Assembly: GCA_003485325.1 (NCBI GenBank)
Contig: DMZI01000043.1
Location: 1 to 16,789 of the forward strand
Reading direction: 5' to 3'
Length of the DNA stretch: 16,789 bases
From: Desulfotomaculum sp.
GTDB lineage: Bacteria > Bacillota > Desulfotomaculia > Desulfotomaculales > Nap2-2B
The position numbers were made by a program, and so were the translations under genes. Below the pieces are notes generated by a model. The model ran no database searches, was not told the origin of the DNA, and was given only the letters and a program-made list of their open reading frames with translations. Below are positions 6,494-14,354 of this stretch, piece by piece; the first letter of the stretch is position 1; every line of letters starts with the position of its first letter.

Positions 6494-9169
6494 TTGAACT
6501 CCGGTTTGTTTTTAATTATCGACGGGAACAGTCTGGCTCACAGGGCTTTCCATGCCCTGCCGCTGCTTACCACCAGCCAGGGAATTTTTACAAACGCAGT
6601 TTATGGATTTGCCAACATGCTTCTTCGAATCCTTTCCGACCGTAAGCCGCAGTTTGTCGCGGTATGTTTTGATAAGGGAAAGATTACCTTCAGGCACAGC
6701 GATTACGGGGAATATAAGGCTAAACGAAAGCCTACCGCCGAGGAGCTTCGTCCGCAATTTCCGTTGATCAAGGAATTTTTGCAGGCAATGTGCATCAGGG
6801 TTTCCGAATATGACAACTACGAGGCTGATGATTTAATCGGTACGCTGGCGGTCCTTTCGGAAAAGGACGGCATGAATAACCTCATCCTGACAGGCGACCA
6901 GGATGCGCTTCAGCTGGTTTCGCCGCTGACCAGGGTTTTGCTTACTAAAAAAGGGATTACGGAACTCGAAGAATATACCGAGGAAAAGGTTCGGGAGCGT
7001 TATGGAGTGCTTCCGGCCTTCTTCGTCGATCTTAAAGGCTTAACCGGCGACCAATCGGACAATATACCCGGCGTGCCGGGAATAGGGCTTAAAACGGCTT
7101 CCGGGCTTTTGCAAAAATACGGGACCCTTGAAAACATACTCGGCAATCTGGCTGAACTCCCCGAAAAACAAAGGGGAAAAATCGAGCCGTTTGCTTCACA
7201 GGCTGTCTTATCAAAACAGCTGGCTGTGTTGTTTAAAGATGTGCCTTTACAGGAGAAAATCAGTGATTATATATGGCTGGGGGCCGATTACAACAAGCTG
7301 ATCGAATTTTGCGGCAAATACGAGTTTAAAAGCTTGATCCGCTCGCTTACACAGACCGATCAAAAACCTAAAAACAAAAAGCAGTTAAGGGATACGGACA
7401 GTCTGTTCAAGGAAGCGGAGTATGCCAAAACAACCAGTGACAATTTGTATCCGGTTGAAAAACCGGAAGATCCGGAAGCGCTGGTTGAAAAAGTGCGGCA
7501 GGCCGGATGTGCCGCCCTGGCTGTAAGCGGCAGTTTTGACGGCGGGGCTGAAAGGGCTGTGCTTGCTTTTCCTGCTGCCGGGGAAGATCAAGAAGGGGCG
7601 CCGGAAATTCAGGCTGCCGGACTTTCTTTAACCGGGCGGGGCCTGAAAGCTTTAAAGACAATTTGCACAGACAGCAGCATAGAATTAATCGCCCACGACG
7701 GCAAAAAGCTGATCCGCATTCTAAAGACTAATGGAATACCGGTTGAGAACCTGTCCTTTGACACGATGATCGCCGCCTATATTTTAAACCCCGGACTATC
7801 CGGCTACCGGCTCAGGGACCTTGTCATGGAACACCTGAAAGAAATTATACCCGGCGATGAGGATAGGTCCATGCTCACAGGCGCCCGGGCGACCTACCGG
7901 CTGGCGGGTATTCTGAAAGACAAACTGCGCCTGCAGGAAGCCGACGAGCTTTTCTACAAGTTAGAAATGCCCCTTGTTCACGTCCTGGCGGATATGGAGT
8001 CCGCCGGCGTGGCGGTGGATAAAGAACAGCTGGCCGGCTTATCAAACGAAATGGCCCGAAAAATAGAAGATCTTACCCGAGAAATCTACGTTCTTGCTGG
8101 TTGCGAGTTTAATATAAATTCGACCAAGCAGCTTTCCCAGATTTTGTTTGAAAAATTGCAGCTGCCCGTGATCAGACGCACAAAAACGGGATACTCCACT
8201 GATGCGGGCGTTTTGGAAGAACTTGCCGATTCACACCCGATTGTGAATAAGATACTTGATCACAGGCTGTTGGCCAAACTGAAGTCCACTTATGTAGACG
8301 GGCTGGTCTCCCTGATTAATCCGGGGACAGGCAGGCTGCACACCACTTTTCACCAGGCCGTGACCGCTACAGGCCGACTGAGCAGTTCGGACCCGAATTT
8401 GCAGAATATACCCATCCGTGTGGAAGAGGGAAGAAAAATAAGGCAGGTATTCATACCCCGTCAAAAAGGGAACCTGATTCTTACCGCCGACTATTCCCAG
8501 ATTGAGCTGCGCCTGCTAGCCCATCTGAGCAACGACAAAAATCTCAAGGAAGCCTTTTTGCAGGGGGAGGATATCCATACCAAAACGGCGGCTGAAGTGT
8601 TCAGCATCACGGCAGTGGAAGTCACCGACCAGATGCGCAGCCGGGCTAAAGCCGTCAACTTTGGAATCATCTATGGAATCAGCGATTATGGCCTGGCCCG
8701 GAACACGAATATCTCGCGCCAGGAAGCCAAACAGTACATTAAAAATTATTTCGAACGCTATTCGGGCGTTCAGGACTATATAAAGCGTACTATTGAAGAG
8801 GCGCGCAGTAAAGGGTACGCGTCTACGATTATGAACCGGCGACGCTACCTGCCCGATCTTTTCAGCTCAAACAGGACGGTGAGGAATTTCGGTGAACGAA
8901 CCGCCGTGAACACGCCGATTCAGGGAAGCGCAGCGGATTTGATCAAACTGGCGATGATCCGCATTCACCGGGAACTGAAAAAACGGCGGCTCCAAACCAA
9001 GATGATCCTCCAGGTTCATGACGAACTTATCTTTGATGTTCCGGTTGAGGAGATGAAGGAAGTCCGGGAACTTGTTAAGGAATACATGGAAAACAGCCTC
9101 GTTTTGGATGTTCCCCTGCTTGTTGATCTGAAAGCCGGCTCCAACTGGTATGAAGTAAGAGAAATATAG
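6494..9169 (+). CDS. polA: DNA polymerase I
   Basis: This enzyme fills gaps and removes RNA primers in repair and replication. Residues 1-290 form the 5'-3' nuclease (DGNSLAHRAFHAL at the start, LTGDQDALQLV, and the GLTGDQSDNIPGVPG helix-hairpin segment). Residues about 310-485 are the 3'-5' exonuclease-like domain. It lacks the Asp-x-Glu of ExoI (around residues 338-350 the text is CAALAVSGSFDG), so proofreading is probably lost as in Bacillus-type enzymes. The polymerase domain carries motif A (DYSQIELR, about 665), motif B (RSRAKAVNFGIIYG, about 715-728) and motif C (VHDE, about 841-844). The length of 891 is normal. The start is TTG at 6494 with AGGGGTG about nine bases before it. It leads a tandem run with mutM (18-base gap) and the transglycosylase. 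Confidence 0.98.
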   Translation: MNSGLFLIIDGNSLAHRAFHALPLLTTSQGIFTNAVYGFANMLLRILSDRKPQFVAVCFDKGKITFRHSDYGEYKAKRKPTAEELRPQFPLIKEFLQAMCIRVSEYDNYEADDLIGTLAVLSEKDGMNNLILTGDQDALQLVSPLTRVLLTKKGITELEEYTEEKVRERYGVLPAFFVDLKGLTGDQSDNIPGVPGIGLKTASGLLQKYGTLENILGNLAELPEKQRGKIEPFASQAVLSKQLAVLFKDVPLQEKISDYIWLGADYNKLIEFCGKYEFKSLIRSLTQTDQKPKNKKQLRDTDSLFKEAEYAKTTSDNLYPVEKPEDPEALVEKVRQAGCAALAVSGSFDGGAERAVLAFPAAGEDQEGAPEIQAAGLSLTGRGLKALKTICTDSSIELIAHDGKKLIRILKTNGIPVENLSFDTMIAAYILNPGLSGYRLRDLVMEHLKEIIPGDEDRSMLTGARATYRLAGILKDKLRLQEADELFYKLEMPLVHVLADMESAGVAVDKEQLAGLSNEMARKIEDLTREIYVLAGCEFNINSTKQLSQILFEKLQLPVIRRTKTGYSTDAGVLEELADSHPIVNKILDHRLLAKLKSTYVDGLVSLINPGTGRLHTTFHQAVTATGRLSSSDPNLQNIPIRVEEGRKIRQVFIPRQKGNLILTADYSQIELRLLAHLSNDKNLKEAFLQGEDIHTKTAAEVFSITAVEVTDQMRSRAKAVNFGIIYGISDYGLARNTNISRQEAKQYIKNYFERYSGVQDYIKRTIEEARSKGYASTIMNRRRYLPDLFSSNRTVRNFGERTAVNTPIQGSAADLIKLAMIRIHRELKKRRLQTKMILQVHDELIFDVPVEEMKEVRELVKEYMENSLVLDVPLLVDLKAGSNWYEVREI

Positions 9170-9187
9170 GATTTATAGGAGGGCGCT

Positions 9188-10015
9188 ATGCCTGAACTGC
9201 CAGAAGTAGAAACCATTAAGCGAACCCTCGAGGCCAGGATTAAGGGCCTGTCGGTGGTTTCCGCAGAAATATTTCTTCCCAAGCTGATCAGGATGCCCGG
9301 TTTGGATGAATTTAAAACACTTTTAACAGGGCGGAAATTTCAAGGGCTGGATCGAAGGGGTAAATACCTTTTGCTGCATCTTTCCCAAGGTTTAGTCATG
9401 GTAATACACCTGCGGATGACCGGGAGGCTGGTTTATCTGCCCGCCTCTTGCGAGGTCGCTCCGCATACCCATTTAATCATTAACCTGGATGACGGCTGCC
9501 AGTTGCGTTATTCAGACATCCGGCGCTTTGGTAATGTTTCCTTGGTCCCCGCCGCCGACCTGAACAAACTCCCAGGTTTATGCAGTTTAGGCAGGGAACC
9601 GTTTGATCTCGAATTTACACGCGGCTATCTTCTTAAACAACTGCACAGCCGCCGGGTCATCTTAAAAACCCTCCTCCTGGACCAGAGCTTTATTGCAGGG
9701 CTGGGCAATATTTACGCCGACGAAGTTTTGTTCCGGGCCAGGATTTACCCCCAGCAGCGTTCGAATGCTCTTACGCAGCGTCAAGTAGCGAGGCTCTTTC
9801 ACGCTATCCGTGATGTGCTTAGTGAGGGAATTAAGAACCGCGGGACAACCTTACGGGATTATGTTGATGGGGAAGGCATGGCCGGCAATTACCAAAACCT
9901 GCTTAAAGTTCATAACCGTGAAAACCAGCCGTGCGCGATATGCTCAACGAACATTGTCAGACTGCGGATAAGCGGGCGAAGCACATACTTCTGCCCTTAC
10001 TGCCAGAGGATGTAG
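9188..10015 (+). CDS. mutM: Formamidopyrimidine-DNA glycosylase (Fpg/MutM)
   Basis: This bifunctional glycosylase/AP lyase removes oxidised purines such as 8-oxoguanine. The catalytic N-terminus MPELPEVETI is intact (Pro2 nucleophile, Glu3), and Lys59 corresponds to the conserved beta-hairpin Lys. The helix-two-turn-helix segment contains GLGNIYADEVLFRARI. The C-terminal zinc finger has Cys249, Cys252, Cys269 and Cys272 in a Cys-x2-Cys-x16-Cys-x2-Cys layout. The length of 275 is typical. ATG at 9188 follows TAGGAGGG at good spacing. Linkage to polA is common in Firmicutes and couples base excision to repair synthesis. The coaE gene often found next in this neighbourhood is absent here. Confidence 0.97.
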   Translation: MPELPEVETIKRTLEARIKGLSVVSAEIFLPKLIRMPGLDEFKTLLTGRKFQGLDRRGKYLLLHLSQGLVMVIHLRMTGRLVYLPASCEVAPHTHLIINLDDGCQLRYSDIRRFGNVSLVPAADLNKLPGLCSLGREPFDLEFTRGYLLKQLHSRRVILKTLLLDQSFIAGLGNIYADEVLFRARIYPQQRSNALTQRQVARLFHAIRDVLSEGIKNRGTTLRDYVDGEGMAGNYQNLLKVHNRENQPCAICSTNIVRLRISGRSTYFCPYCQRM

Positions 10016-10048
10016 GAATTAACAGGCGGTTTTTAAATCCGGGGTGGT

Positions 10049-10645
10049 GTGCTTTTGTCAAGGCGGATCCTTTTTGCGCTGATATTATTATTGATAATTA
10101 TCAATCTGGACCATATCGGACGTTTTTTTTACCCGTTTTCCCACCACGATTTGATTGTGCGGAATGCAAAGAAGTATAATTTGGATTCCTGCCTGCTGGC
10201 TGCGGTAATCAAGACCGAAAGCAATTTTAACGCACGCGCCCTTTCTGATCAGGGCGCCATGGGATTAATGCAGATAATGCCGGAAACGGGAAAATGGGTT
10301 GCTGATCAAATTGGTCTAAAAGGATACTCCGCCGATAAGCTTTATGATCCCGAAACCAATATCCTGATCGGCGCGTGGTATTTGTCCAGTTTAAACGAAG
10401 AGTTTGGCGGCAATAAGGTTCTTGTCCTGGCAGCCTATAACGGCGGCAGCGGGAATGTTAAAAAATGGCTGCAAAGCGAGAAGCTGTCCGGCAGTCAGAC
10501 AGACATAACTTTTCTGCCCTACCCGGAAACAAGGCATTTTGTCCGCAAGGTAATCAGGAACCATAAGATATACAGCCTTCTTTACGGCAGTCAGGAGAAG
10601 CCTGAAACAACGGCAGTCAGGCAAACGGGCGGAGTAAAAAGATGA
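10049..10645 (+). CDS. Membrane-anchored lytic transglycosylase (SLT domain)
   Basis: This is a peptidoglycan-cleaving enzyme of the soluble-lytic-transglycosylase family. One N-terminal membrane helix (residues about 5-22) is followed by the catalytic domain. Glu57 in AAVIKTESNFN is the expected catalytic acid. GAMGLMQIMPETG and the later LAAYNGGSGNVKKWL are the other family signatures. The length of 198 residues is a minimal SLT protein. The longest frame starts at GTG 10049, almost on top of the GGGGTGG ribosome binding site. TTG at 10055 has better spacing and gives MSRRILFALILL. The stop overlaps a short ORF (ATGA). It follows mutM by 33-39 bases and is likely cotranscribed. Confidence 0.93.
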   Translation: MLLSRRILFALILLLIIINLDHIGRFFYPFSHHDLIVRNAKKYNLDSCLLAAVIKTESNFNARALSDQGAMGLMQIMPETGKWVADQIGLKGYSADKLYDPETNILIGAWYLSSLNEEFGGNKVLVLAAYNGGSGNVKKWLQSEKLSGSQTDITFLPYPETRHFVRKVIRNHKIYSLLYGSQEKPETTAVRQTGGVKR

Positions 10646-10680
10646 CAGAGTTTTTAAAGCAGTACGGTTTGAGGATTTAA
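10642..10680 (+). CDS. Twelve-codon ORF (MTEFLKQYGLRI) overlapping the transglycosylase stop
   Basis: The ATG at 10642 overlaps the preceding TGA stop (ATGA), and GGAG at 10631-10634 is seven bases away, so the ORF is well placed for translation. It ends at TAA 10678-10680, before the HMA gene's own ribosome binding site. It could be a coupled microprotein or the surviving start of a lost longer gene. I recognise no family. Confidence 0.3.
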   Translation: MTEFLKQYGLRI

Positions 10681-10717
10681 CGAGGCAGGAGTTATTTAAT
10701 TATAAGGAGGAGTTTAA

Positions 10718-10933
10718 ATGGCAGGACAACAAACAATATCGCTTAAGGTATCGGGGATGAGCTCTATGCATTGCAGGGCTGCGGTTCAGGATGCGCTTAC
10801 GGGTATTGCCGGGGTCAAATTTGCGGAGGTAAACCTTGATCAAGGTAAAGCAACCGTTGTTTTCGACCCGGAAGTTGCCACAGTGGATAAAATGCGCGAG
10901 GCAATAAAACAGTCGGGTTTTGAAGTAGTCTAG
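10718..10933 (+). CDS. Heavy-metal-associated (HMA) domain protein, CopZ-like, with an altered metal motif
   Basis: This 71-residue protein has the ferredoxin-like HMA fold pattern of copper chaperones: beta strand ISLKVSGM, a helix after the loop, GVKFAEVNLDQGKATVVFDP, then a final helix and strand. The usual loop GMxCxxC reads GMSSMHC. The first Cys is Ser (codon TCT), while the second Cys is kept. This change should weaken classical two-Cys Cu(I) binding. ATG at 10718 follows AAGGAGGAG at good spacing. No copper ATPase or CsoR-type regulator lies next to it. The fold assignment is firm; the metal and partner are not known. Confidence 0.88.
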   Translation: MAGQQTISLKVSGMSSMHCRAAVQDALTGIAGVKFAEVNLDQGKATVVFDPEVATVDKMREAIKQSGFEVV

Positions 10934-10940
10934 CCCGTAG

Positions 10941-10961
10941 AAAAAACTCCCCGACAGGGAG
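10941..10961 (-). terminator. Intrinsic terminator for the minus-strand lipoprotein gene
   Basis: On the minus strand CTCCC, a five-base loop and GGGAG form a hairpin followed by six T residues. It ends 8 bases after the HMA stop on the opposite strand. It has no T tract for plus-strand transcription, so it serves the gene at 11004-11699. Confidence 0.75.
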
Positions 10962-11003
10962 ATTGAGGATCTAAAATGTAATTTACAGTACTTTATTAAA
11001 AGT

Positions 11004-11699
11004 CTAATTTCCAGGCATTTTGGGCAGTTTCCCCGCCAGGTTGCTCATATCTGTTACCTTCACACCCTGGGGAAGCGTAAATAATTCGGACGGCTGTTTT
11101 TCGACCTTGATATTGGTATAGTCAATTACCGTCTTGTTCCCGCTTTCATCCGATGACTCTACTCTGACGGGTATTCCATATTGACTGTGAATCCACATTT
11201 TTGTCTCTGTTTTTATCTGTGCGCTTGATACGGAAATGATCCGGCAGGTTACTCCGTTGCAGACACCGGTTCCGAGATCTTTAATTTTTGATGCGTCCAC
11301 ATTTTTTGTATAGTCTACGGGGGTTTCCACTTCTTCGCTGTTACCGGCTGAGAATTTTACAGCCGTATTTTGTGCCGGGTAGTAAGAATAAAGAGTTTTG
11401 CCATCCATAATGGTTATAGTTTCAACGCCGTTTTGTTTAGATTCTGACCTGAGCTTGTTTTGCTGCAGAAAAACCCGACCGCTCATTTTCAGGTTTCCGG
11501 AGGTTAGCGTATAGTTGTAGGACATGCCCTCCAACTTTTGGCCCTTGGCGAGAAGATCTGCGGGTGATTCTGCTTTTTTCTGCCCGGTGCCTTCTTCCGT
11601 GCTGACCTGCGCCGGGGTGTTGGCTTCTTTTTTGCTCCCTAAGCAGCCAGTCAGGCCGAAACAGACAAAAATAAATGCCGTAATTAAGATAAGCCACAA
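11004..11699 (-). CDS. Probable lipoprotein, LolA/LolB-like or DUF4412-like fold suspected
   Basis: This is an exported lipoprotein of unknown function. A hydrophobic stretch ends in the lipobox LTGC (Cys at residue 19 of this start), followed by a Lys/Gln/Thr-rich linker. The rest is beta-rich and contains repeated phrases typical of outer-membrane-lipoprotein-sorting-like domains in Firmicutes (MSYNYTLTSG, MSGRVFLQQNKLRSES, TIMDGKTLYSYYP, MWIHSQYGIPVRVESSDESGNKTVIDYTNI). The length of 231 fits. The listed start is TTG at 11699, but this is over 20 bases from the GGAGG at 11722-11726 and gives a signal peptide without basic residues. ATT at 11711 in the same frame is better spaced and yields an Arg-Lys N-region, so it may be the real start. 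A terminator follows at 10941-10961. Confidence 0.8.
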   Translation of the reverse strand: MWLILITAFIFVCFGLTGCLGSKKEANTPAQVSTEEGTGQKKAESPADLLAKGQKLEGMSYNYTLTSGNLKMSGRVFLQQNKLRSESKQNGVETITIMDGKTLYSYYPAQNTAVKFSAGNSEEVETPVDYTKNVDASKIKDLGTGVCNGVTCRIISVSSAQIKTETKMWIHSQYGIPVRVESSDESGNKTVIDYTNIKVEKQPSELFTLPQGVKVTDMSNLAGKLPKMPGN

Positions 11700-11850
11700 T
11701 GCTTTTCTAATTTTTTAACACACCTCCATTCCATGAATCCTTCACGTCTTCAGAAATTTACTTGAATTCTATACTCGGCTATCAAAGCTCTTTTTTAAAA
11801 GCGCCTGGGATATATTGCTAAAAAGCTTAACATATGGAAGAAAAACAGGG

Positions 11851-12072
11851 TTAAAGATATTTATCTTTATTAGCTTCAACTATTTTATTGGCGTAGGCAG
11901 CGCAATCATCGTCGTCTGTTTCAAAGATTACCGGCTCACCTTCCGGAGCCATTCCCTGGCCGTCAAAAAACAAAATAATGATACAGGAAGGAGAACCCGG
12001 ATAAAATTGAAAGCTTGCAACGCTATATTTCTTTACTTCAATCAGTTCTCTTAATCTTTCCAGATCAGACAT
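11851..12072 (-). CDS. Unknown 73-residue acidic protein
   Basis: This small soluble protein has no recognised family. It has an N-terminal helix (SDLERLRELIEVKKYS), a hydrophobic strand pair around CIIILFFDGQGM, an acidic run DDDD near residue 54, and a C-terminal helix ending ANKDKYL. ATG at 12072 has AGGAG at a perfect six-base distance, and a promoter-like sequence lies just upstream. This supports real expression. It precedes the lipoprotein gene on the same strand by about 150 bases. I see no clear terminator between them. Confidence 0.72.
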   Translation of the reverse strand: MSDLERLRELIEVKKYSVASFQFYPGSPSCIIILFFDGQGMAPEGEPVIFETDDDDCAAYANKIVEANKDKYL

Positions 12073-12118
12073 TTCGGACTCCTTTTCTTTTTATTGTCTT
12101 TTTTAAAGTCATGATATT

Positions 12119-12147
12119 AATATACCGTAAAAAATAATACTCTTCAA
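12119..12147 (-). promoter_or_regulatory. Candidate promoter for the 73-residue protein
   Basis: On the minus strand TTGAAG (12142-12147), a 17-base spacer and TATATT (12119-12124) match four and five consensus positions. It lies about 45 bases before the start codon. Confidence 0.5.
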
Positions 12148-12306
12148 TATTATCACCGGATTAGTTTTTGGCGCCGCAGTCTTTTTCCAAAAGAATAGCC
12201 CGGTTGTTTTCTAAAACGTTGAATTATTCCAGGCAAACCATTATTATAGAAATATCGCTGAAAGCCTGCATTATAATGGAGAGGTTATATTTTTTAAGAA
12301 GGGGAA

Positions 12307-13212
12307 TTGGCATTGAAAATTGCATTTGAAGAAATAGTGGATATCAATGCTTTTGGCAGGGAAAACACAAGGAAGCTGAACGATTTTCTGCCGCTTGCCG
12401 CAAGCGCGGATATCAGCCCTGCCGCTGATGACAGGCATAAAGTTTTATTGGTTGTTATTGATCTGCAGGTTGATTTTATGGATGATGGCGCACTGCCGGT
12501 TCCGGGAGCTTATGAGGACGTAAAAAGGCTGACCCACTGGATGTATAAAAATTTGTTCGGGATTACAAAAATAGCCGTATCTTTGGATACACACGTTCCT
12601 CACCAGATTTTTCACCCCTGCTGGTGGGTCGATGAGAAAGGGATAAATCCCCCGCCCTATACGGTAATTACACTTGAAGACTTGAAAAAAGGCAGGTGGA
12701 AAGCTGCCTTTAACCTGGATGAATCCAGGGAATATCTGATCGGCCTCAAGGAATACGGGAGGCGGGATCTTGTCGTTTGGCCCTACCATTGCATTCAGGG
12801 TACCAAAGGGGCTGCTTTGGAGGCGCAGTTTGCCAATATCCTGTACGCCCACGAGGCGGCAAGAAAATCTGTCCCGATTCATCTGGTTAAAGGAACTGAT
12901 CCTTTAAGCGAGATGTATGGGATTATCAAACCGGAATTTGACCGGAATAACTTTGTAAATCTTTCCTTCCTGGGCCTTTTTGAGGAGTATGACCAGATTA
13001 TTATTGCGGGAGAGGCAAAAACGCACTGCGTTTTGAGGTCCGTCCAGCAGTTTTTTGAACATTACCAGGACCGCCAGGACGTGCTTAAAAAATTTTATAT
13101 ACTGGAAGACTGCATGAGTCCCATTCCCGGTTTTGATGTACGTGAAGAGTTTGCCAGATTCGAAGCGGACTATAAAGTTAAAATCGTGAAATCAACAGAG
13201 TTCGGGCTTTAG
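12307..13212 (+). CDS. Nicotinamidase/isochorismatase-like cysteine hydrolase
   Basis: This is a hydrolase of the isochorismatase superfamily that most resembles nicotinamidase (nicotinamide to nicotinate, NAD salvage). Asp52 (in VVIDLQVDFM), Lys195 (in LVKGTDP) and Cys241 (in GEAKTHCVLRS) match the catalytic triad. Asp94, His96 and His99 (DTHVPH) match the metal ligands, and WPYHCIQGTKG (158-168) is the conserved loop. At 301 residues it exceeds the usual 180-220. It has about 40 extra N-terminal residues and a 58-residue stretch between His99 and the WPYHC loop. The longest frame starts at TTG 12307, but TTG at 12313 is better spaced from AAGGGG. It is followed closely by the 188-residue gene. 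The substrate is inferred, not proven. Confidence 0.85.
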   Translation: MALKIAFEEIVDINAFGRENTRKLNDFLPLAASADISPAADDRHKVLLVVIDLQVDFMDDGALPVPGAYEDVKRLTHWMYKNLFGITKIAVSLDTHVPHQIFHPCWWVDEKGINPPPYTVITLEDLKKGRWKAAFNLDESREYLIGLKEYGRRDLVVWPYHCIQGTKGAALEAQFANILYAHEAARKSVPIHLVKGTDPLSEMYGIIKPEFDRNNFVNLSFLGLFEEYDQIIIAGEAKTHCVLRSVQQFFEHYQDRQDVLKKFYILEDCMSPIPGFDVREEFARFEADYKVKIVKSTEFGL

Positions 13213-13239
13213 TTTATTATTAGAACTTATAGCTGAAGG

Positions 13240-13806
13240 ATGTGCATTATGACCAGGAAGATAAAAAAGGATTATGTTTTAACGACCTCTGGTTATGAAT
13301 ACGATAAAGAGCTTGCCAGGGTATCCATAAAAGTAGTGCCTGCCCTTCAGGCTCTGATCAACAACCAGCATGATTTGCTCAAGGCATTGCTGCCGAATTT
13401 TCCGGAAATGAAGATTTTTTTAAAAAACCATATGGCCGAACTATCCGTAGTTGAAGAAACAATTGCTTCCGCTCATGCCAAATACAATTTAAAGAAGGAA
13501 GAGGCAAGAAAACAAAAACAAATAAAAGAAAGTGAGATTACAAATCAGGACATTGCTTCTTACGGATATGACGAATACATAAAAGATGATGTTCAGTTGT
13601 TGGATAAAGAAGCAAGAAAAATAAGTCCCGGCTTGCCTTCCGCAAAATATGACGCTGTAAAGAAAAATCCGGTTAAGGATGAAATACTTGATGTCAGGCG
13701 GATAGCAATAGGAGCTTCAATAAAGGCATTAACAAATGTTCTCGGGCGGGAGCTTACTGAGGATGAGATATTGGCCATCGAAAAGCAGGTGGATTCTTAC
13801 CTTTAA
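13240..13806 (+). CDS. Unknown 188-residue protein downstream of the cysteine hydrolase
   Basis: I recognise no family. The protein is helical and highly charged. A Lys/Glu/Gln-rich stretch at about 83-100 suggests coiled coil, and a C-terminal segment (ALTNVLGRELTEDEILAIEKQVDSYL) is amphipathic. There is no signal peptide or membrane helix. The longest frame begins at ATG 13240, but that ATG lies inside the ribosome binding site GAAGGA. ATG at 13249 (MTRKIKKD) is at good spacing and is preferred. The gap of about 27-36 bases from the hydrolase suggests a shared transcript. Its stop is only a few bases from the convergent remnant at 13812. Confidence 0.75.
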   Translation: MCIMTRKIKKDYVLTTSGYEYDKELARVSIKVVPALQALINNQHDLLKALLPNFPEMKIFLKNHMAELSVVEETIASAHAKYNLKKEEARKQKQIKESEITNQDIASYGYDEYIKDDVQLLDKEARKISPGLPSAKYDAVKKNPVKDEILDVRRIAIGASIKALTNVLGRELTEDEILAIEKQVDSYL

Positions 13807-13811
13807 GCTTA

Positions 13812-14350
13812 TTACATCTCAAAGGGTTTAAGCGGCTTGGCCGCCAGAATCTTTTCCACTTCTTCATAACCGCTTGGAAAGGCATAATTGTAACGGGCCG
13901 GAAGCGCAAAGACATAACTGGTATTGCGGGCCAGTTCACTGGGTCCCATTGGCGCCGCGCCAATATGGAAATCCCCCTTTTGCAATGAATTCCATTGGCT
14001 AGTTGTAAAGATCATGATGGGAATATCCTGACGTGGTTTTTGTTCAGTCCACTGCGGATGCCTGATGGAAATCAATTTGCCTGTTTCCACCGGTTGCGAA
14101 CCGCCCACAGCTAAGCCTGTCCATTCGCTGTTTACCACCCTATAACCTTTCCAGCTTTCCGGTAGAGTTATGCTAAACCCGTATTGGGTATTCAGGTAAT
14201 CGGTTCCAATGTTCCGGCTTGATTGCCGCTCACTTTGACATCGTCGATAAGCCAGCGGTTGTCGATCTTCCTTACTGCAAGAGTAATGGGCTGTTTTACA
14301 GCTGCCCCTCCGTTTGTCTTTTCAACGCTGGTAATTTTAATTATTTCTCC
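13812..14350 (-). pseudogene. Frameshifted and 5'-truncated remnant of an unknown Firmicute protein
   Basis: Two reading frames on the minus strand join into one protein. The upstream piece (14350-14192, 52 codons, with KQPITLAVRKIDNRWLIDDV) ends in TGA. The adjacent frame continues at once with NTQYGFSITLPESWKGY and runs to a stop at 13812. Sense sequence upstream in the second frame (GTDYLNTQYGF) indicates a frameshift near 14200-14225. At 14351 the upper frame hits TAG exactly where transposase sequence begins on the other strand, so the 5' part is lost. The segment after ATG 14138 could give a 108-residue fragment, but it has no convincing ribosome binding site. The WLIDDV and FSITLPESW segments are typical of exported hypothetical proteins; function is unknown. 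Confidence 0.7.
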
Positions 14351-14354
14351 CTAA

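Noticed and set aside
12445..12882. 145-codon ORF antisense to the cysteine hydrolase
   Set aside because: It is a shadow of a gene whose catalytic motifs are all intact; no ribosome binding site supports it.
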